In this document: piece after piece, positions 1-7,443 of the stretch
Layout: every line of letters starts with the position of its first letter
Numbering within the stretch: the first letter of the stretch is position 1
Assembly (NCBI GenBank): GCA_005888335.1
Contig: VAWY01000124.1
Coordinates: 12,149-76,148 of the forward strand
DNA length: 64,000 bases
Direction of reading: 5' to 3'
Origin: Actinomycetota bacterium
GTDB lineage: Bacteria > Actinomycetota > Thermoleophilia > Solirubrobacterales > Solirubrobacteraceae
Position numbers and translations under genes: made by a program
Notes under the pieces: model-generated
What the model saw: only the letters and a program-made list of their open reading frames with translations
Databases searched by the model: none
Told to the model about the DNA's origin: nothing

Positions 1-12
1 CGTGCTGGATGC

Positions 13-654
13 TCATCGTGTGTGGACCTCGGTGGCGAACGTCGTGCTGTCGGTGAAGAGCGTGCCGCCGGCGAACCGCAGGGCGGCGAGGGAGCGTTCG
101 GCGGCGGCGGCGTTGCCGGCTCCGCACGCGTCCTCGATGACCACCGGCAGGTAGCCGAGGTCGGTGGCGTGGCGCACCGTCGGCTCGATGCCGACCTCGA
201 GCGCCACGCCGGCGATCGCGAAAGCGGACACGCCGCAGTCGCGCAGGACGATGTCCAGCGGGGTGCCGACGAACGCCGACATGCTGATCTTGTCGAAGAC
301 CGCTTCGCTGTCGCGGGGGCGCAGCTCCGGGACGATCTCGAACCCCGCGGAGCCGCGGGCGAGGGCGGGGTGCACCTCCGAGACCGTCGAGACCCGCTGC
401 CACGCCATGGCGGTCCGCAGGGCCGAGGCGCCCGCCACCTCGTTGGGCAACGACATGTGGCGGGTGAAGACCACGCGCACGCCGGCCTCGCGCGCGCTCT
501 CGAGGACGGCGAGGACGCGCTCGGTCACCGCGTGTCCGTTCGCGATCTGCCCGACGACGCCGACCTGCATGTCGTAGACGATCAGTGCCATCCGGCCGGG
601 GTCGCAGGCGTCCTCCAGCGTCAAGGGGACGTCGAGTCCGTACGCGTGCTGCAT
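13..654 (-). CDS. Isochorismatase-family hydrolase lacking the catalytic Cys
   Basis: A 213-residue protein with the isochorismatase/cysteine-hydrolase fold. The N-terminal strand LIVYDMQVG carries the conserved Asp (about residue 28) and a Lys lies near residue 121 (FDKISMSAF). The segment that normally holds the nucleophile (GVATNxCVEST in amidohydrolases) reads GVALEVGIEPT, so Gly replaces Cys. True isochorismatases such as PhzD also lack that Cys, so a cysteine amidase role is unlikely; the substrate is unknown. The stop lies 3 nt before the downstream end of its upstream neighbour at 658-993, so the two are co-transcribed, divergent from a broken marR gene. Confidence 0.85.
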   Translation of the reverse strand: MQHAYGLDVPLTLEDACDPGRMALIVYDMQVGVVGQIANGHAVTERVLAVLESAREAGVRVVFTRHMSLPNEVAGASALRTAMAWQRVSTVSEVHPALARGSAGFEIVPELRPRDSEAVFDKISMSAFVGTPLDIVLRDCGVSAFAIAGVALEVGIEPTVRHATDLGYLPVVIEDACGAGNAAAAERSLAALRFAGGTLFTDSTTFATEVHTR

Positions 655-657
655 CGT

Positions 658-993
658 TCAGACCTCGACACGGGTGCGGTCGTAGGGCTCGGCCACGTCG
701 ACGTCGGCGCGGAACAGGCTCTCGAGCGGCAGCGGCGCCATCAGCGGCACGAACTCCCACTCGAGGAAGCCCGCCTTCGTCAGCGGGAAGTCGTCGGTGT
801 ACCGGCGCGCCTCCTCGACGCCGTCGACCTCGAAGACGATGGCGACCCCGGGCTCGTCGGCGCGCGCGTAGTTCTCGCGCACGATGCCGGCCTTCCACAG
901 CCGCCAGACGTTGGCGACCTCCTCGGGCAGGTAGGGCGTGATCGTCTCCAGGGTCACGCCGGGCTTGAAGCGGTCGTAGCTGAAGACGCGCAT
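658..993 (-). CDS. Small dimeric alpha/beta-barrel-like protein, function unknown
   Basis: A 111-residue protein starting MRVFSYDRFKPGVTLE. The alternation of short strands and helices and the length resemble ferredoxin-like dimeric alpha/beta-barrel proteins (muconolactone-isomerase/YCII-like size class). I recognise no catalytic motif. It is the first gene of a two-gene unit with the isochorismatase-like gene and starts next to the direct repeats in front of the marR remnant, which suggests MarR control. The fold assignment is a guess from pattern and length. Confidence 0.65.
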   Translation of the reverse strand: MRVFSYDRFKPGVTLETITPYLPEEVANVWRLWKAGIVRENYARADEPGVAIVFEVDGVEEARRYTDDFPLTKAGFLEWEFVPLMAPLPLESLFRADVDVAEPYDRTRVEV

Positions 994-1018
994 GGTGCTC
1001 CGTTCTCGAGGTAAAGTA

Positions 1019-1056
1019 TCTCAAGGTCAAGAGATTATGTCTCAACCTCAAGATAG
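1019..1056. promoter_or_regulatory. Direct-repeat candidate MarR operator
   Basis: Two copies of TCTCAA-SS-TCAAGA begin at 1019 and 1040, spaced 21 bp (two helical turns). The first is also flanked by the inverted arms ATCTC/GAGAT (1018-1035). The second lies just inside the marR reading frame, the first between marR and the divergent gene at 993. Such a position suits an autoregulated MarR that also controls the divergent unit. This is inferred from sequence symmetry only. Confidence 0.5.
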
Positions 1057-1500
1057 TCAAGCCGACCACGTCGATCACGTCGTTGAGCAGTGGCGCAGCG
1101 CGCGGCCGGACCTCGATACGAGGCCCGTTGCCGTGATCGCCCGCCTCGGCCGGGTGGTCGAGCACATCGATCAGAGCCGCGACGCGCTGCTCGCCGAGCA
1201 CGGGCTCAACCGAGCGCTGTGGGACGTGCTGGCCAGCCTGCGGCGGGAGGGCGCGCCCTCAACCGGCTCGCCGCGCTGGAGCGCGCGGGACTCGTCGAAC
1301 GGGTCGCCGACCCGAGCGACGGCCGCAGCATCCTCGTCGCGCTCACGCCACGCGGCAAGAGGCTCGTCGACAAGGTCGCGCCGGCCTACCTGGAGAACGA
1401 GCGGCGCCTGCTGTCGGCGCTCTCGGCTGAGGACCAGGCGGCGCTTGCGGCGATGCTGAAGTCGTTGCTCCTCGAGCTCGAGGGGTCGGGCCTGAGTGCG
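1037..1500 (+). pseudogene. MarR-family regulator with internal deletion and frameshift
   Basis: The first part, starting at ATG 1037 (MSQPQDSQADHVDH...), reads as a MarR N-terminus up to LASLRREGAP near 1257. The rest of the family pattern (LNRLAALERAGLVERVADPSDGRSILVALTPRG, the wing) continues from 1258 in another frame. The stretch that normally lies between, including the first HTH helices, is missing: roughly 20 residues plus a frame change. The second frame has no stop until 1677, running antisense into the STAS gene, so the natural C-terminus is also lost. As it stands the gene cannot make a functional DNA-binding protein, unless the sequence contains an assembly error. Confidence 0.75.
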
Positions 1501-1533
1501 GCAGGGTCACACGGTCATCGCCGCCGACGGCGA

Positions 1534-1869
1534 TCACGCATGCTGGGCGGCGAGCAGCCTGGTGGCCGTCCGAACGTCGGGGGCGATCGGCAGCGTGTCG
1601 GCGAGTCCGACGATCTCGAGGACGCGCGCCACGAAGGGCTGCACGGAGGCCAGGGCGACGCCTCCGCCGCGCCGTGACAGCCGCCGGTGCAGCGTGATGA
1701 ACGGCATCTTGGCGACGTCGAGGACGAGCGTGTCGAAGGCGTCGTCGTCCCTCACGGTCGCGGCAAGCTTGGGAGCGGTCAGGATGTCGACCTCGCCGGC
1801 GACGCGGACGATCCGCAGGCGCCCTTGCTGGGTGATGCGCGCGTCAAACGGAGGAATGACGGACTTCAT
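1534..1869 (-). CDS. STAS-domain (anti-sigma factor antagonist-like) protein lacking the DSxG segment
   Basis: A 111-residue single STAS domain starting MKSVIPPFDARIT behind a good AAGGAGG ribosome site. The strand TLVLDVAKMPFI is followed directly by TLHRRLSRRGGG. In SpoIIAA/RsbV-like proteins about ten residues, including the phosphorylated Ser of D-S-x-G-L, sit between these two segments. The deletion is in frame, so the product may fold but could not be switched by phosphorylation. No partner anti-sigma kinase lies nearby. Confidence 0.8.
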   Translation of the reverse strand: MKSVIPPFDARITQQGRLRIVRVAGEVDILTAPKLAATVRDDDAFDTLVLDVAKMPFITLHRRLSRRGGGVALASVQPFVARVLEIVGLADTLPIAPDVRTATRLLAAQHA

Positions 1870-2081
1870 GGGGCCTCCTTGGTGGCGGGTCGTTGCGCGC
1901 CCACAACGCGCGCTCGTGGTTCAGGCACTGGTGCTCGGGCCGGGCGTGCCCATCGTTCGGCCGATCATCGAGCGGGACACCGCGCGGGCGATCTTCCGCT
2001 GACGCCGGCAGCGCGCTCTCGCTCAGGAGGCCGGACCACGGCCGCGCGCCGAGGCGCGCAGCCATGGTCGTGGCGGGATGG

Positions 2082-2363
2082 TCAGGAGACGAGCTCGCGC
2101 GCGGCGGCCGTGTACGCCTTGGTGACCTCGCGCGTGAAGTCCGCCTGCGCGGCCGCGACGGTGGCGACCCAGTCGACCTTGGTGGCCTCGGCGGCCTTCT
2201 CGTAGGAGTCGGCGAGCGAGACCACGGCCTTCTCGTACGAGCTCAGGTACGCGGCGCCGGCCTTCTTGCTGTTCGCGACGGCCTTCTCGTTGAGCTCGGC
2301 GACGCGCTCAGCAGCGTCGTCGAAGGCGTCGGTGGTCGGGTTGGTCTTGGTCTGGGTGGCCAT
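2082..2363 (-). CDS. Phasin-family protein (PHA granule-associated)
   Basis: A 93-residue, Ala/Lys/Glu-rich, almost wholly helical protein (MATQTKTNPTTDAFDDAAERVAEL...) without Cys or hydrophobic membrane segments. This is the composition and length of short phasins that coat polyhydroxyalkanoate granules. ATG 2363 follows a GGAGGG site. The assignment is supported by the PHA synthase pair at 5121-6562. It has its own promoter region with a strong TGCTA/TAGCA palindrome, different from the TGAA palindrome of the rest of the island. Confidence 0.75.
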   Translation of the reverse strand: MATQTKTNPTTDAFDDAAERVAELNEKAVANSKKAGAAYLSSYEKAVVSLADSYEKAAEATKVDWVATVAAAQADFTREVTKAYTAAARELVS

Positions 2364-2394
2364 GGGGCCCTCCGTTCGGGTCGGGTTGCAACGG

Positions 2395-2427
2395 GTGCTA
2401 GCTATGTTAGCAAACGTATGCTAGCAC
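2395..2427. promoter_or_regulatory. Palindromic operator upstream of phasin
   Basis: TGCTA and TAGCA alternate across this stretch (2396, 2408, 2419, 2422). The best palindrome is TAGCAaACGTaTGCTA at 2408-2423 (14 of 16 symmetric positions), nested in outer arms GTGCTAGC/GCTAGCAC (2395-2402 and 2420-2427). It lies 30-65 bp upstream of the phasin start and just after the end of the ligase at 2447. It probably binds a dimeric regulator, for example a TetR- or PhaR-type repressor. No cognate regulator is evident nearby. Confidence 0.55.
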
Positions 2428-2446
2428 TAGGCGAACTGATGTCGAC

Positions 2447-4021
2447 TCAAGATCGTGGCGAGTCGGGCGCCAGGCGCTCGTAGCGCTCACGCAGCTCCCG
2501 CTTGAGCACCTTGCCCGTGGCGTTGCGGGGCAGCTCGGCGACGACGTCGATGGAGCGCGGCAGCTTGTAGCCGGCGAGCTGCTCGCGGGCGAACGCGATG
2601 AGGTCGCCGGCCTCGAGCGCCGTCCCGTCGCGGGGAACGACGACCGCCTTGACCGCCTCGCCCCAGCGCTCGTCGGGCACGCCGATCACCGCGACCTCCG
2701 CGACGTCCGGGTGCCGGGAGAGGACCTCCTCGACCTCGACGGGGTACACGTTCTCGCCGCCGCTCACGACCATGTCCTTGATGCGATCGGTGAGGAAGAC
2801 GTAGCCCTCGTCGTCGACGTAGCCGCCGTCGCCCGTGCGCAGCCAGCCGTCCTCCGAAAGCGCCGCGGCGGTCTCGGCCGGCCGCCTGAAGTAGCCGCGC
2901 ATGACGTTGGGCGCGCGCAGCCACACCTCGCCGACCTCGCCGGGAGCACGGTCGCCACCGGTCACCGGGTCGACGATGCGCAGCTCGACCCACGGGTACG
3001 GCCGGCCCGCTGAGCGCAGCAGGTGCTCGCGCGGGCCGTCGGGGTCGTGGTCGTCGGCGTCGAGCACGACGACGCCGCCGGTGGTCTCGGTGAGGCCGTA
3101 GAGGCCGAACAGCGCGCACCGGAAGGTCCGCAGGGAGGCCTTGAGCGCCGGCGTGGTGATCGGTGAGGCGCCGTAGGCGATCGACCTCAACGCCGAGTAG
3201 TCGCGCTCGGCCGCGCCGGGAACGGAGGTGAGCATCTGCAGCATCGTCGGGACGAAGACCGCGTTGGTCACCCGCTCGCGCTCGAGCAGGTCGAGGACGG
3301 GCTCGGCCGCGAACTCGCTGACGAGGATGTTCGTCGCGCCGTTCCACAGCCCGCAGAACGTCCATGCGAGGCCGCCGACGTGGAACATCGGCAGCGGGCT
3401 GAGGTTGACGCTGTCGTGGCCGAAGGACCAGCGTGGCGACGTCTCGGCCGCAGCGGCCAGGTTGCGGTGCGTGGTCAGGACGCCCTTCGGCGTCCCGGTC
3501 GTCCCGGACGTGTACATCTGCAGGACCGGGTCAGCGCTCTCGCCGCGCCCGCCCGGGTCGACCGGCTGCTGTGCGGCCAGCCAGTCCTCGTACTGCGCGC
3601 CGACCATCACGACCTGCGCCCGCGCCGCCATCGCCTCGGCCACCTCGCCGGCGACCTCCGCATACCGCGGGCCGGCGATGATCAGCGGCGCCTGAGCGTC
3701 TTCGACGATCGTCGTGAGCTCGCGGCGCGCCAGCCGCCAGTTGAGCGGCACGGTGACCGCCCCGATCTTGCTGGTGGCCAGCAGCAGCTCGACCACCTCC
3801 GGCGCCGTGCGGTCCAGGTGCGCGACTCGCGAGGCGCGGCGGACCCCCGCCGCCAGCAGCGCCTGGGCCAGCCGGGTGGAGCGCTCGTCGAGCTCCGCGT
3901 ACGTGAGCGCGCGGGCGCCGTGGCGAAGCGCGACCACGTCGCCGCGCTGCGCCGCCTGCTCGCGGATCAGGTCCGCCACGCGGAAGTCAGCACCAAACTG
4001 CACTGAAGTCAATTCAATCAC
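2447..4021 (-). CDS. AMP-dependent acyl-CoA synthetase (long-chain fatty acid ligase type)
   Basis: About 524 residues of the ANL superfamily: it adenylates a carboxylic acid and transfers it to CoA in the cytoplasm. The phosphate-binding motif YTSGTTGTPKG lies near residue 170, YGLTET follows in the middle, the hinge and C-domain include RTGDGGYVDDEGYVFLTDRIKD and SGGENVYPVEVE, and the catalytic Lys is in PRNATGKVLKREL at the end. The start is GTG 4021 or GTG 4003. Neither has a clear ribosome site, and the TGAA palindrome at 4004-4016 covers the start region. It probably feeds acyl-CoA into the beta-oxidation genes of this island. Confidence 0.9.
   Translation of the reverse strand: MIELTSVQFGADFRVADLIREQAAQRGDVVALRHGARALTYAELDERSTRLAQALLAAGVRRASRVAHLDRTAPEVVELLLATSKIGAVTVPLNWRLARRELTTIVEDAQAPLIIAGPRYAEVAGEVAEAMAARAQVVMVGAQYEDWLAAQQPVDPGGRGESADPVLQMYTSGTTGTPKGVLTTHRNLAAAAETSPRWSFGHDSVNLSPLPMFHVGGLAWTFCGLWNGATNILVSEFAAEPVLDLLERERVTNAVFVPTMLQMLTSVPGAAERDYSALRSIAYGASPITTPALKASLRTFRCALFGLYGLTETTGGVVVLDADDHDPDGPREHLLRSAGRPYPWVELRIVDPVTGGDRAPGEVGEVWLRAPNVMRGYFRRPAETAAALSEDGWLRTGDGGYVDDEGYVFLTDRIKDMVVSGGENVYPVEVEEVLSRHPDVAEVAVIGVPDERWGEAVKAVVVPRDGTALEAGDLIAFAREQLAGYKLPRSIDVVAELPRNATGKVLKRELRERYERLAPDSPRS
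4004..4016. promoter_or_regulatory. TGAA palindrome, site 1
   Basis: TGAAGTCAATTCA matches the recurrent 13-bp palindrome TGAAsTsAsTTCA of this island. It overlaps the start of the acyl-CoA synthetase that ends at 2447. Presumed operator for the TetR proteins encoded at 10741 and 17536. Confidence 0.65.
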
Positions 4022-4058
4022 ACCGACGCGGCCACGCGCAAGCGCCGCCGCCCGCGCG

Positions 4059-4874
4059 TCAGGACAGCGCCTGCAGGAAGGCCGCGATCTCGACGTCGAC
4101 CTCGGGCGCCTCGGTTGGGTAGAGGTGCCCCGAGTCCTCGAGGATGCGCAGCCGGGCGCCCGGGATCCGCCCGGCGATGAGGTGCGCGTTGGCGACCGGG
4201 ATCATGCGGTCCAGCGCGCCGTGCACCACGAGGGTCGGCACGGCGATGCGGTCCAGGCGCCCGTAGCAGTTGTGGACGGCGCCCGCGTAGAGCTGGGCCG
4301 CGTAGGCGGCCTCGCTGAACGGGTGCGCGAGCCGCTGGGCGATGTCCTCCTCGATGCGCTCCGGGTGCTCGTCGCGGCAGCGCGTCCCGTAGTTGAAGGG
4401 GATGGACGCCCGGGCGGCGTCCCGCGGTTGCATGTGGAGTCGCGAGCCCAGGAACTCGAGCACCTCGGCGTCGGGCGGCCGCGCCCTCGGGCCGCCCGGC
4501 TGGGTGGCGCCGAGCACGAGCGACCGCACGCGGTCGGGGTGTCGCAGCGCGAGCTGCTGGGCGATCATCCCGCCGAGCGAGATGCCGTACACGTGGACGC
4601 GCTCGAGGCCGGCCGCATCGAGGACCGCGGCGGCGTCGTCGGCCATCGCCTCGGTGGTGTAGGCCAGGGAGGCCGCCTGCGAGCGCCCTGTGCCGCGGTT
4701 GTCGAAGGTGATCACCCGCAGCCGGCGCGCCAGCACGGGGACGGTGCGCCACCAGGCGCCGCCGCTCAAACCGAGCCCGTGGATGAGCAGCACCGGCGCC
4801 CCCGAGCCGGTGGTCTCCCAGTGCAGCCGCGTGCGTCCGTCCGGCGCCGGGGCCAGCCCGGCGGTGGCCGTCAC
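4059..4874 (-). CDS. Alpha/beta-fold hydrolase
   Basis: About 271 residues with oxyanion segment LLIHGLGLSGGAWW, DNRGTGRS, nucleophile elbow GISLGG, acid region HGALDRMIP and C-terminal His in DSGHLYPTEAPE, so the Ser-Asp-His triad is complete. I place the start at GTG 4874, which overlaps the TGA of the preceding small gene (GTGA), rather than at a longer alternative reaching 4940. Such proteins hydrolyse esters, lactones or C-C bonds. In this context a thioesterase, esterase or PHA-related depolymerase is possible, but the substrate cannot be read from the sequence. Confidence 0.85.
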   Translation of the reverse strand: MTATAGLAPAPDGRTRLHWETTGSGAPVLLIHGLGLSGGAWWRTVPVLARRLRVITFDNRGTGRSQAASLAYTTEAMADDAAAVLDAAGLERVHVYGISLGGMIAQQLALRHPDRVRSLVLGATQPGGPRARPPDAEVLEFLGSRLHMQPRDAARASIPFNYGTRCRDEHPERIEEDIAQRLAHPFSEAAYAAQLYAGAVHNCYGRLDRIAVPTLVVHGALDRMIPVANAHLIAGRIPGARLRILEDSGHLYPTEAPEVDVEIAAFLQALS

Positions 4875-5077
4875 ACGTCGAGGAGCCAGCGCGCGCTCGA
4901 GACGGCCGTCGCGCCAAGATCGCGCGTCAGATCCCCACATGTCGCGGCGATCGACCGGATCGGCTCGACGTCGAGCGCGCGGGCGAGCGTGAACTGGAAG
5001 TCGGACGCCGCCCGGATGCTCGCCTCGTAGGCGTCGATGCAGGCGGCGGCTGCTGCGAGGAACTGGTCCAGATCCAC
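4871..5077 (-). CDS. Small helical protein, function unknown
   Basis: A 68-residue protein (GTG start at 5077) predicted to be all helix, Ala-rich, with no Cys pair or membrane segment. It is translationally coupled to the alpha/beta hydrolase by a 4-nt overlap. A TGAA palindrome lies 10 bp upstream. Its amphipathic, phasin-like character and its place just after phaC allow a PHA-related role, but I do not recognise a family. Confidence 0.6.
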   Translation of the reverse strand: MDLDQFLAAAAACIDAYEASIRAASDFQFTLARALDVEPIRSIAATCGDLTRDLGATAVSSARWLLDV

Positions 5078-5086
5078 GACATTACC

Positions 5087-5099
5087 GGAACTCAGTTCA
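5087..5099. promoter_or_regulatory. TGAA palindrome, site 2
   Basis: The core GAACTCAGTTC (5088-5098) is a perfect 11-bp palindrome; one outer base differs from TGAAsTsAsTTCA. It lies between the end of phaC and the GTG start of the 68-residue gene, marking a separate promoter. Confidence 0.65.
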
Positions 5100-5120
5100 A
5101 CGCGAGCCGGCGGACCCGGC

Positions 5121-6278
5121 TCACAGGCCGTCGGCGATGCCGGTCGCGCCGAGCGCGGCGAGCCGGTCTCGCTCCTGCGGGTCGGGCCGCTCGTCGCTGT
5201 GCTCGACGATCCAGCGGGTCAGCTGCGGCATGGTGTGCTTGAAGGCCGACTTGCCCGTCCCGAACGTCACGTGGCCGCCGGGCAGGCGCAGCTCGTGTCG
5301 CCGGGCGGGATCGCCGACGAGCTGCATGGCCGGCTCGACGGCCGGGGGCGGGACGACGTTGTCGCGCTCGGCCATCGCGTTGAGCACGTTGGCGCGCGCG
5401 TCGGCAAGGCGCACGACGCGATCGCCGAGGGGCACGGAGCCGGTCATGAGCAGGTTCTCGCGGATCAACAGCTCGACGACCTGGCGGAACGCCGCACCCG
5501 GGAACGGCACGTGATCTCGCGACCAGGCCGCCATCGCCTGGAAGCCCTCGACGAACTCGTCGTTCCACAGGTTCTCGAGCAGCGTCGCGTTCTGGGCGAT
5601 CTCGGTGGTCGGCGCGAGCATGTAGAAGCCGCTGTAGAGGACGTCGGCGGGGACGTTGCCGGTGTCGTCGATGAGGTCGCCGGGGTCGAGCCGTCCCTCG
5701 CGCAGCATCGCGACCATCGCGCCCATCTCGCTGAAGTCGACCGGGGTCGCCATCAGCACCAGGTTGCGGACCGGCGCATCGTCGTGGCCGGCGGCGAACA
5801 GCGCGGCCATCACGCCGCCGAGGCAGTAGCCGGCCAGGGTCACCTCGTCGCAGCCGGTCTGGCGGCGCACGGCGGCGAGGGCACGCGGCAGATACCAGTC
5901 GACGTAGCGCTCGAGGTCGTTGTCGGCGTCGAGCTCGTCGGGGACGCCCCAGTCGAGCATGAAGACGTCCAGCCCCGCGTCGACGAGGTACTCGACCATG
6001 CTGTTGCCCGGCCGCAGGTCGAGGATGTAGCTGCGGCTCACGAGGCTGTGGACGATCACGACCGGCGGTCCGTAGCGGACGCGGCCGCCCTTGTAGCGCC
6101 ACAGCTCCGCCTTGCCGCGCTTCCAGACGACGTCCTTGGGCGTCGCCCCGAGCTTGGGCCGGTGGGTGCCGCGCAGGTAGCGGATGCCGTTGCGGGCGCG
6201 CAGGATCGAGCGCTCGACGTCGCGGTTGACGCGCGAGACGAGGTCCGTCGCGCTCAGCGTCGCCGGCAGCGCGTTCAC
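5121..6278 (-). CDS. phaC: Polyhydroxyalkanoate synthase, class III-like PhaC subunit
   Basis: A 385-residue alpha/beta-fold PHA synthase. The lipase-like box is GYCLGG with Cys as nucleophile, the hallmark of PhaC. VIVHSLVSRSYILDLRPGNSMVEYL and the motif DVFMLDWGVPDELDADN are also typical. The general acid and base lie near ERDNVVPP and PGGHVTFGTG. Its length matches class III/IV catalytic subunits, which need a second subunit. The start GTG 6278 overlaps the stop of the preceding 95-residue gene, a likely PhaE/PhaR-like partner. It polymerises 3-hydroxyacyl-CoA into storage granules. Confidence 0.92.
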   Translation of the reverse strand: MNALPATLSATDLVSRVNRDVERSILRARNGIRYLRGTHRPKLGATPKDVVWKRGKAELWRYKGGRVRYGPPVVIVHSLVSRSYILDLRPGNSMVEYLVDAGLDVFMLDWGVPDELDADNDLERYVDWYLPRALAAVRRQTGCDEVTLAGYCLGGVMAALFAAGHDDAPVRNLVLMATPVDFSEMGAMVAMLREGRLDPGDLIDDTGNVPADVLYSGFYMLAPTTEIAQNATLLENLWNDEFVEGFQAMAAWSRDHVPFPGAAFRQVVELLIRENLLMTGSVPLGDRVVRLADARANVLNAMAERDNVVPPPAVEPAMQLVGDPARRHELRLPGGHVTFGTGKSAFKHTMPQLTRWIVEHSDERPDPQERDRLAALGATGIADGL

Positions 6279-6562
6279 GGGACAACCTCGGTGACCTCGT
6301 CGGCCAGGAGGTTGAGCCGCCGCTCGATGCGCGAGAGCTGCTCGCGCATCCGCCGCACGTCGGATCCCGCCGGGAGGTTGAACAGGTGCAGCCACCGGCG
6401 CGAGAGGTCCTCGGCCGCGCGGTTGACCTGGCCGTGCAGGCGGGTGAGCCGGCTGACGACGTCGAAGTAGGTGTCGGTGCGGACCGCCGATTCGACGCGC
6501 GTGCCGACGGCCCGCTCGGCGCGCAGGACGGCTCGGAGCCACAGTGGCTGGTTGGCGCTCAT
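6275..6562 (-). CDS. Short PhaE-like accessory subunit of PHA synthase
   Basis: A 95-residue protein starting MSANQPLWLRAVLRAE. Its C-terminal half (FNLPAGSDVRRMREQLSRIE followed by RRLNLLADEV) has the NLP-S-V...LRR-L pattern seen at the end of PhaE subunits and then a coiled coil. It is coupled to phaC by a GTGA overlap. It is much shorter than most PhaE proteins (often over 300 residues), so it may be a minimal activating subunit. Family assignment rests on this pattern and on context. Confidence 0.7.
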   Translation of the reverse strand: MSANQPLWLRAVLRAERAVGTRVESAVRTDTYFDVVSRLTRLHGQVNRAAEDLSRRWLHLFNLPAGSDVRRMREQLSRIERRLNLLADEVTEVVP

Positions 6563-6586
6563 GCAGGCGCCAGGATAGCGAGAATT

Positions 6587-6599
6587 TGAGCTGACTTCA
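6587..6599. promoter_or_regulatory. TGAA palindrome, site 3
   Basis: TGAGCTGACTTCA (one mismatch to TGAAsTsAsTTCA) lies 25 bp upstream of the PhaE-like gene. This places PHA synthesis under the same control as the acyl-CoA genes. Confidence 0.6.
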
Positions 6600-6612
6600 A
6601 CTCTGGAGCGAC

Positions 6613-7443
6613 TTACGGCGCCGCGTCGCCCGTGCCCGCCGTGCTCCACTGCGCCCCGCCGTCCACGGTGAGGACGGTTCCTGTGGTGTAGCTCGAGGCG
6701 TCCCCGGCGAGGTAGAGGGCCGCGCCGGCGATCTCCTCGGCGTGGCCGGCCCGCCGCAGGGGGAAGGTGCGGGCGCGCTCGGCGAAGGTGTCCATGTCCC
6801 AGCCGCGCGCGATGCTGGTCAGGAACGGCCCGGGCATGATCGCGTTGACGCGGACCTTCGGCCCGAACGCGTCCGCGAGCCCGACGGTCATGGCGTTGAT
6901 CCCCGCCTTGGCGGCCGCGTAGGGGACGATGTCGCGCGTCGGGCGCACCGCCCCGGTGCTGCTGACGTTGATGATCGAGCCGCCGCCGTCGGCCACCATC
7001 CGCTCGCCGACCAGCGCCGAGAGCCGGAACGGGCCCTTCAGGTTGACGGCGATCACCTTGTCGAAGAGCTCCTCGCTGACCTCGGTCAGCTTCCCGTACA
7101 CGGGGGAGAGGCCTGCGTTGTTGACGAGGACGTCCACACGGGCGTAGTCGCGGTAGACGTTCTCGACGAGGGTCGCGAGGTCGTCCCAGCGCCCCACGTG
7201 GCACGCGCACGCCGCCGCCTTGCCGCCCTCCGCGCGCAGCGCGGCCGCCACCTCCGCGCAGACGTCGGCCTTGCGGCTGACGACGACGACCTGTGCGCCG
7301 GCCGTCGCGAACGCCCTGGCCATCGCGAGCCCGAGCCCGCGCGTGGCGCCGGTGATGACCGCCACGCGGTCGGTGAGGTCGAACAGCCGATCGGCGTCGA
7401 CGGGGCTAGCTGCTGTGTCGGCTGGCTCGCGCAGGGCGGCCAC
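6613..7443 (-). CDS. SDR-family NAD(P)-dependent oxidoreductase
   Basis: A 276-residue classical short-chain dehydrogenase. It has the glycine motif TGATRGLG, VNNAG, catalytic Ser in NVSSTG, YAAAK (Tyr-x-x-x-Lys), MPGPFLTS, and a C-terminal VDGGAQWS typical of the FabG-like group. It could oxidise a 3-hydroxyacyl-CoA or another secondary alcohol. Its first 38 bases overlap the end of the metallo-hydrolase gene upstream, so the two form one unit. Confidence 0.88.
   Translation of the reverse strand: MAALREPADTAASPVDADRLFDLTDRVAVITGATRGLGLAMARAFATAGAQVVVVSRKADVCAEVAAALRAEGGKAAACACHVGRWDDLATLVENVYRDYARVDVLVNNAGLSPVYGKLTEVSEELFDKVIAVNLKGPFRLSALVGERMVADGGGSIINVSSTGAVRPTRDIVPYAAAKAGINAMTVGLADAFGPKVRVNAIMPGPFLTSIARGWDMDTFAERARTFPLRRAGHAEEIAGAALYLAGDASSYTTGTVLTVDGGAQWSTAGTGDAAP

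Noticed and set aside
1870..2081. Possible small gene between the STAS and phasin genes
   Set aside because: Short frames exist on both strands, but none has a ribosome site plus a recognisable pattern; I see nothing definite here.
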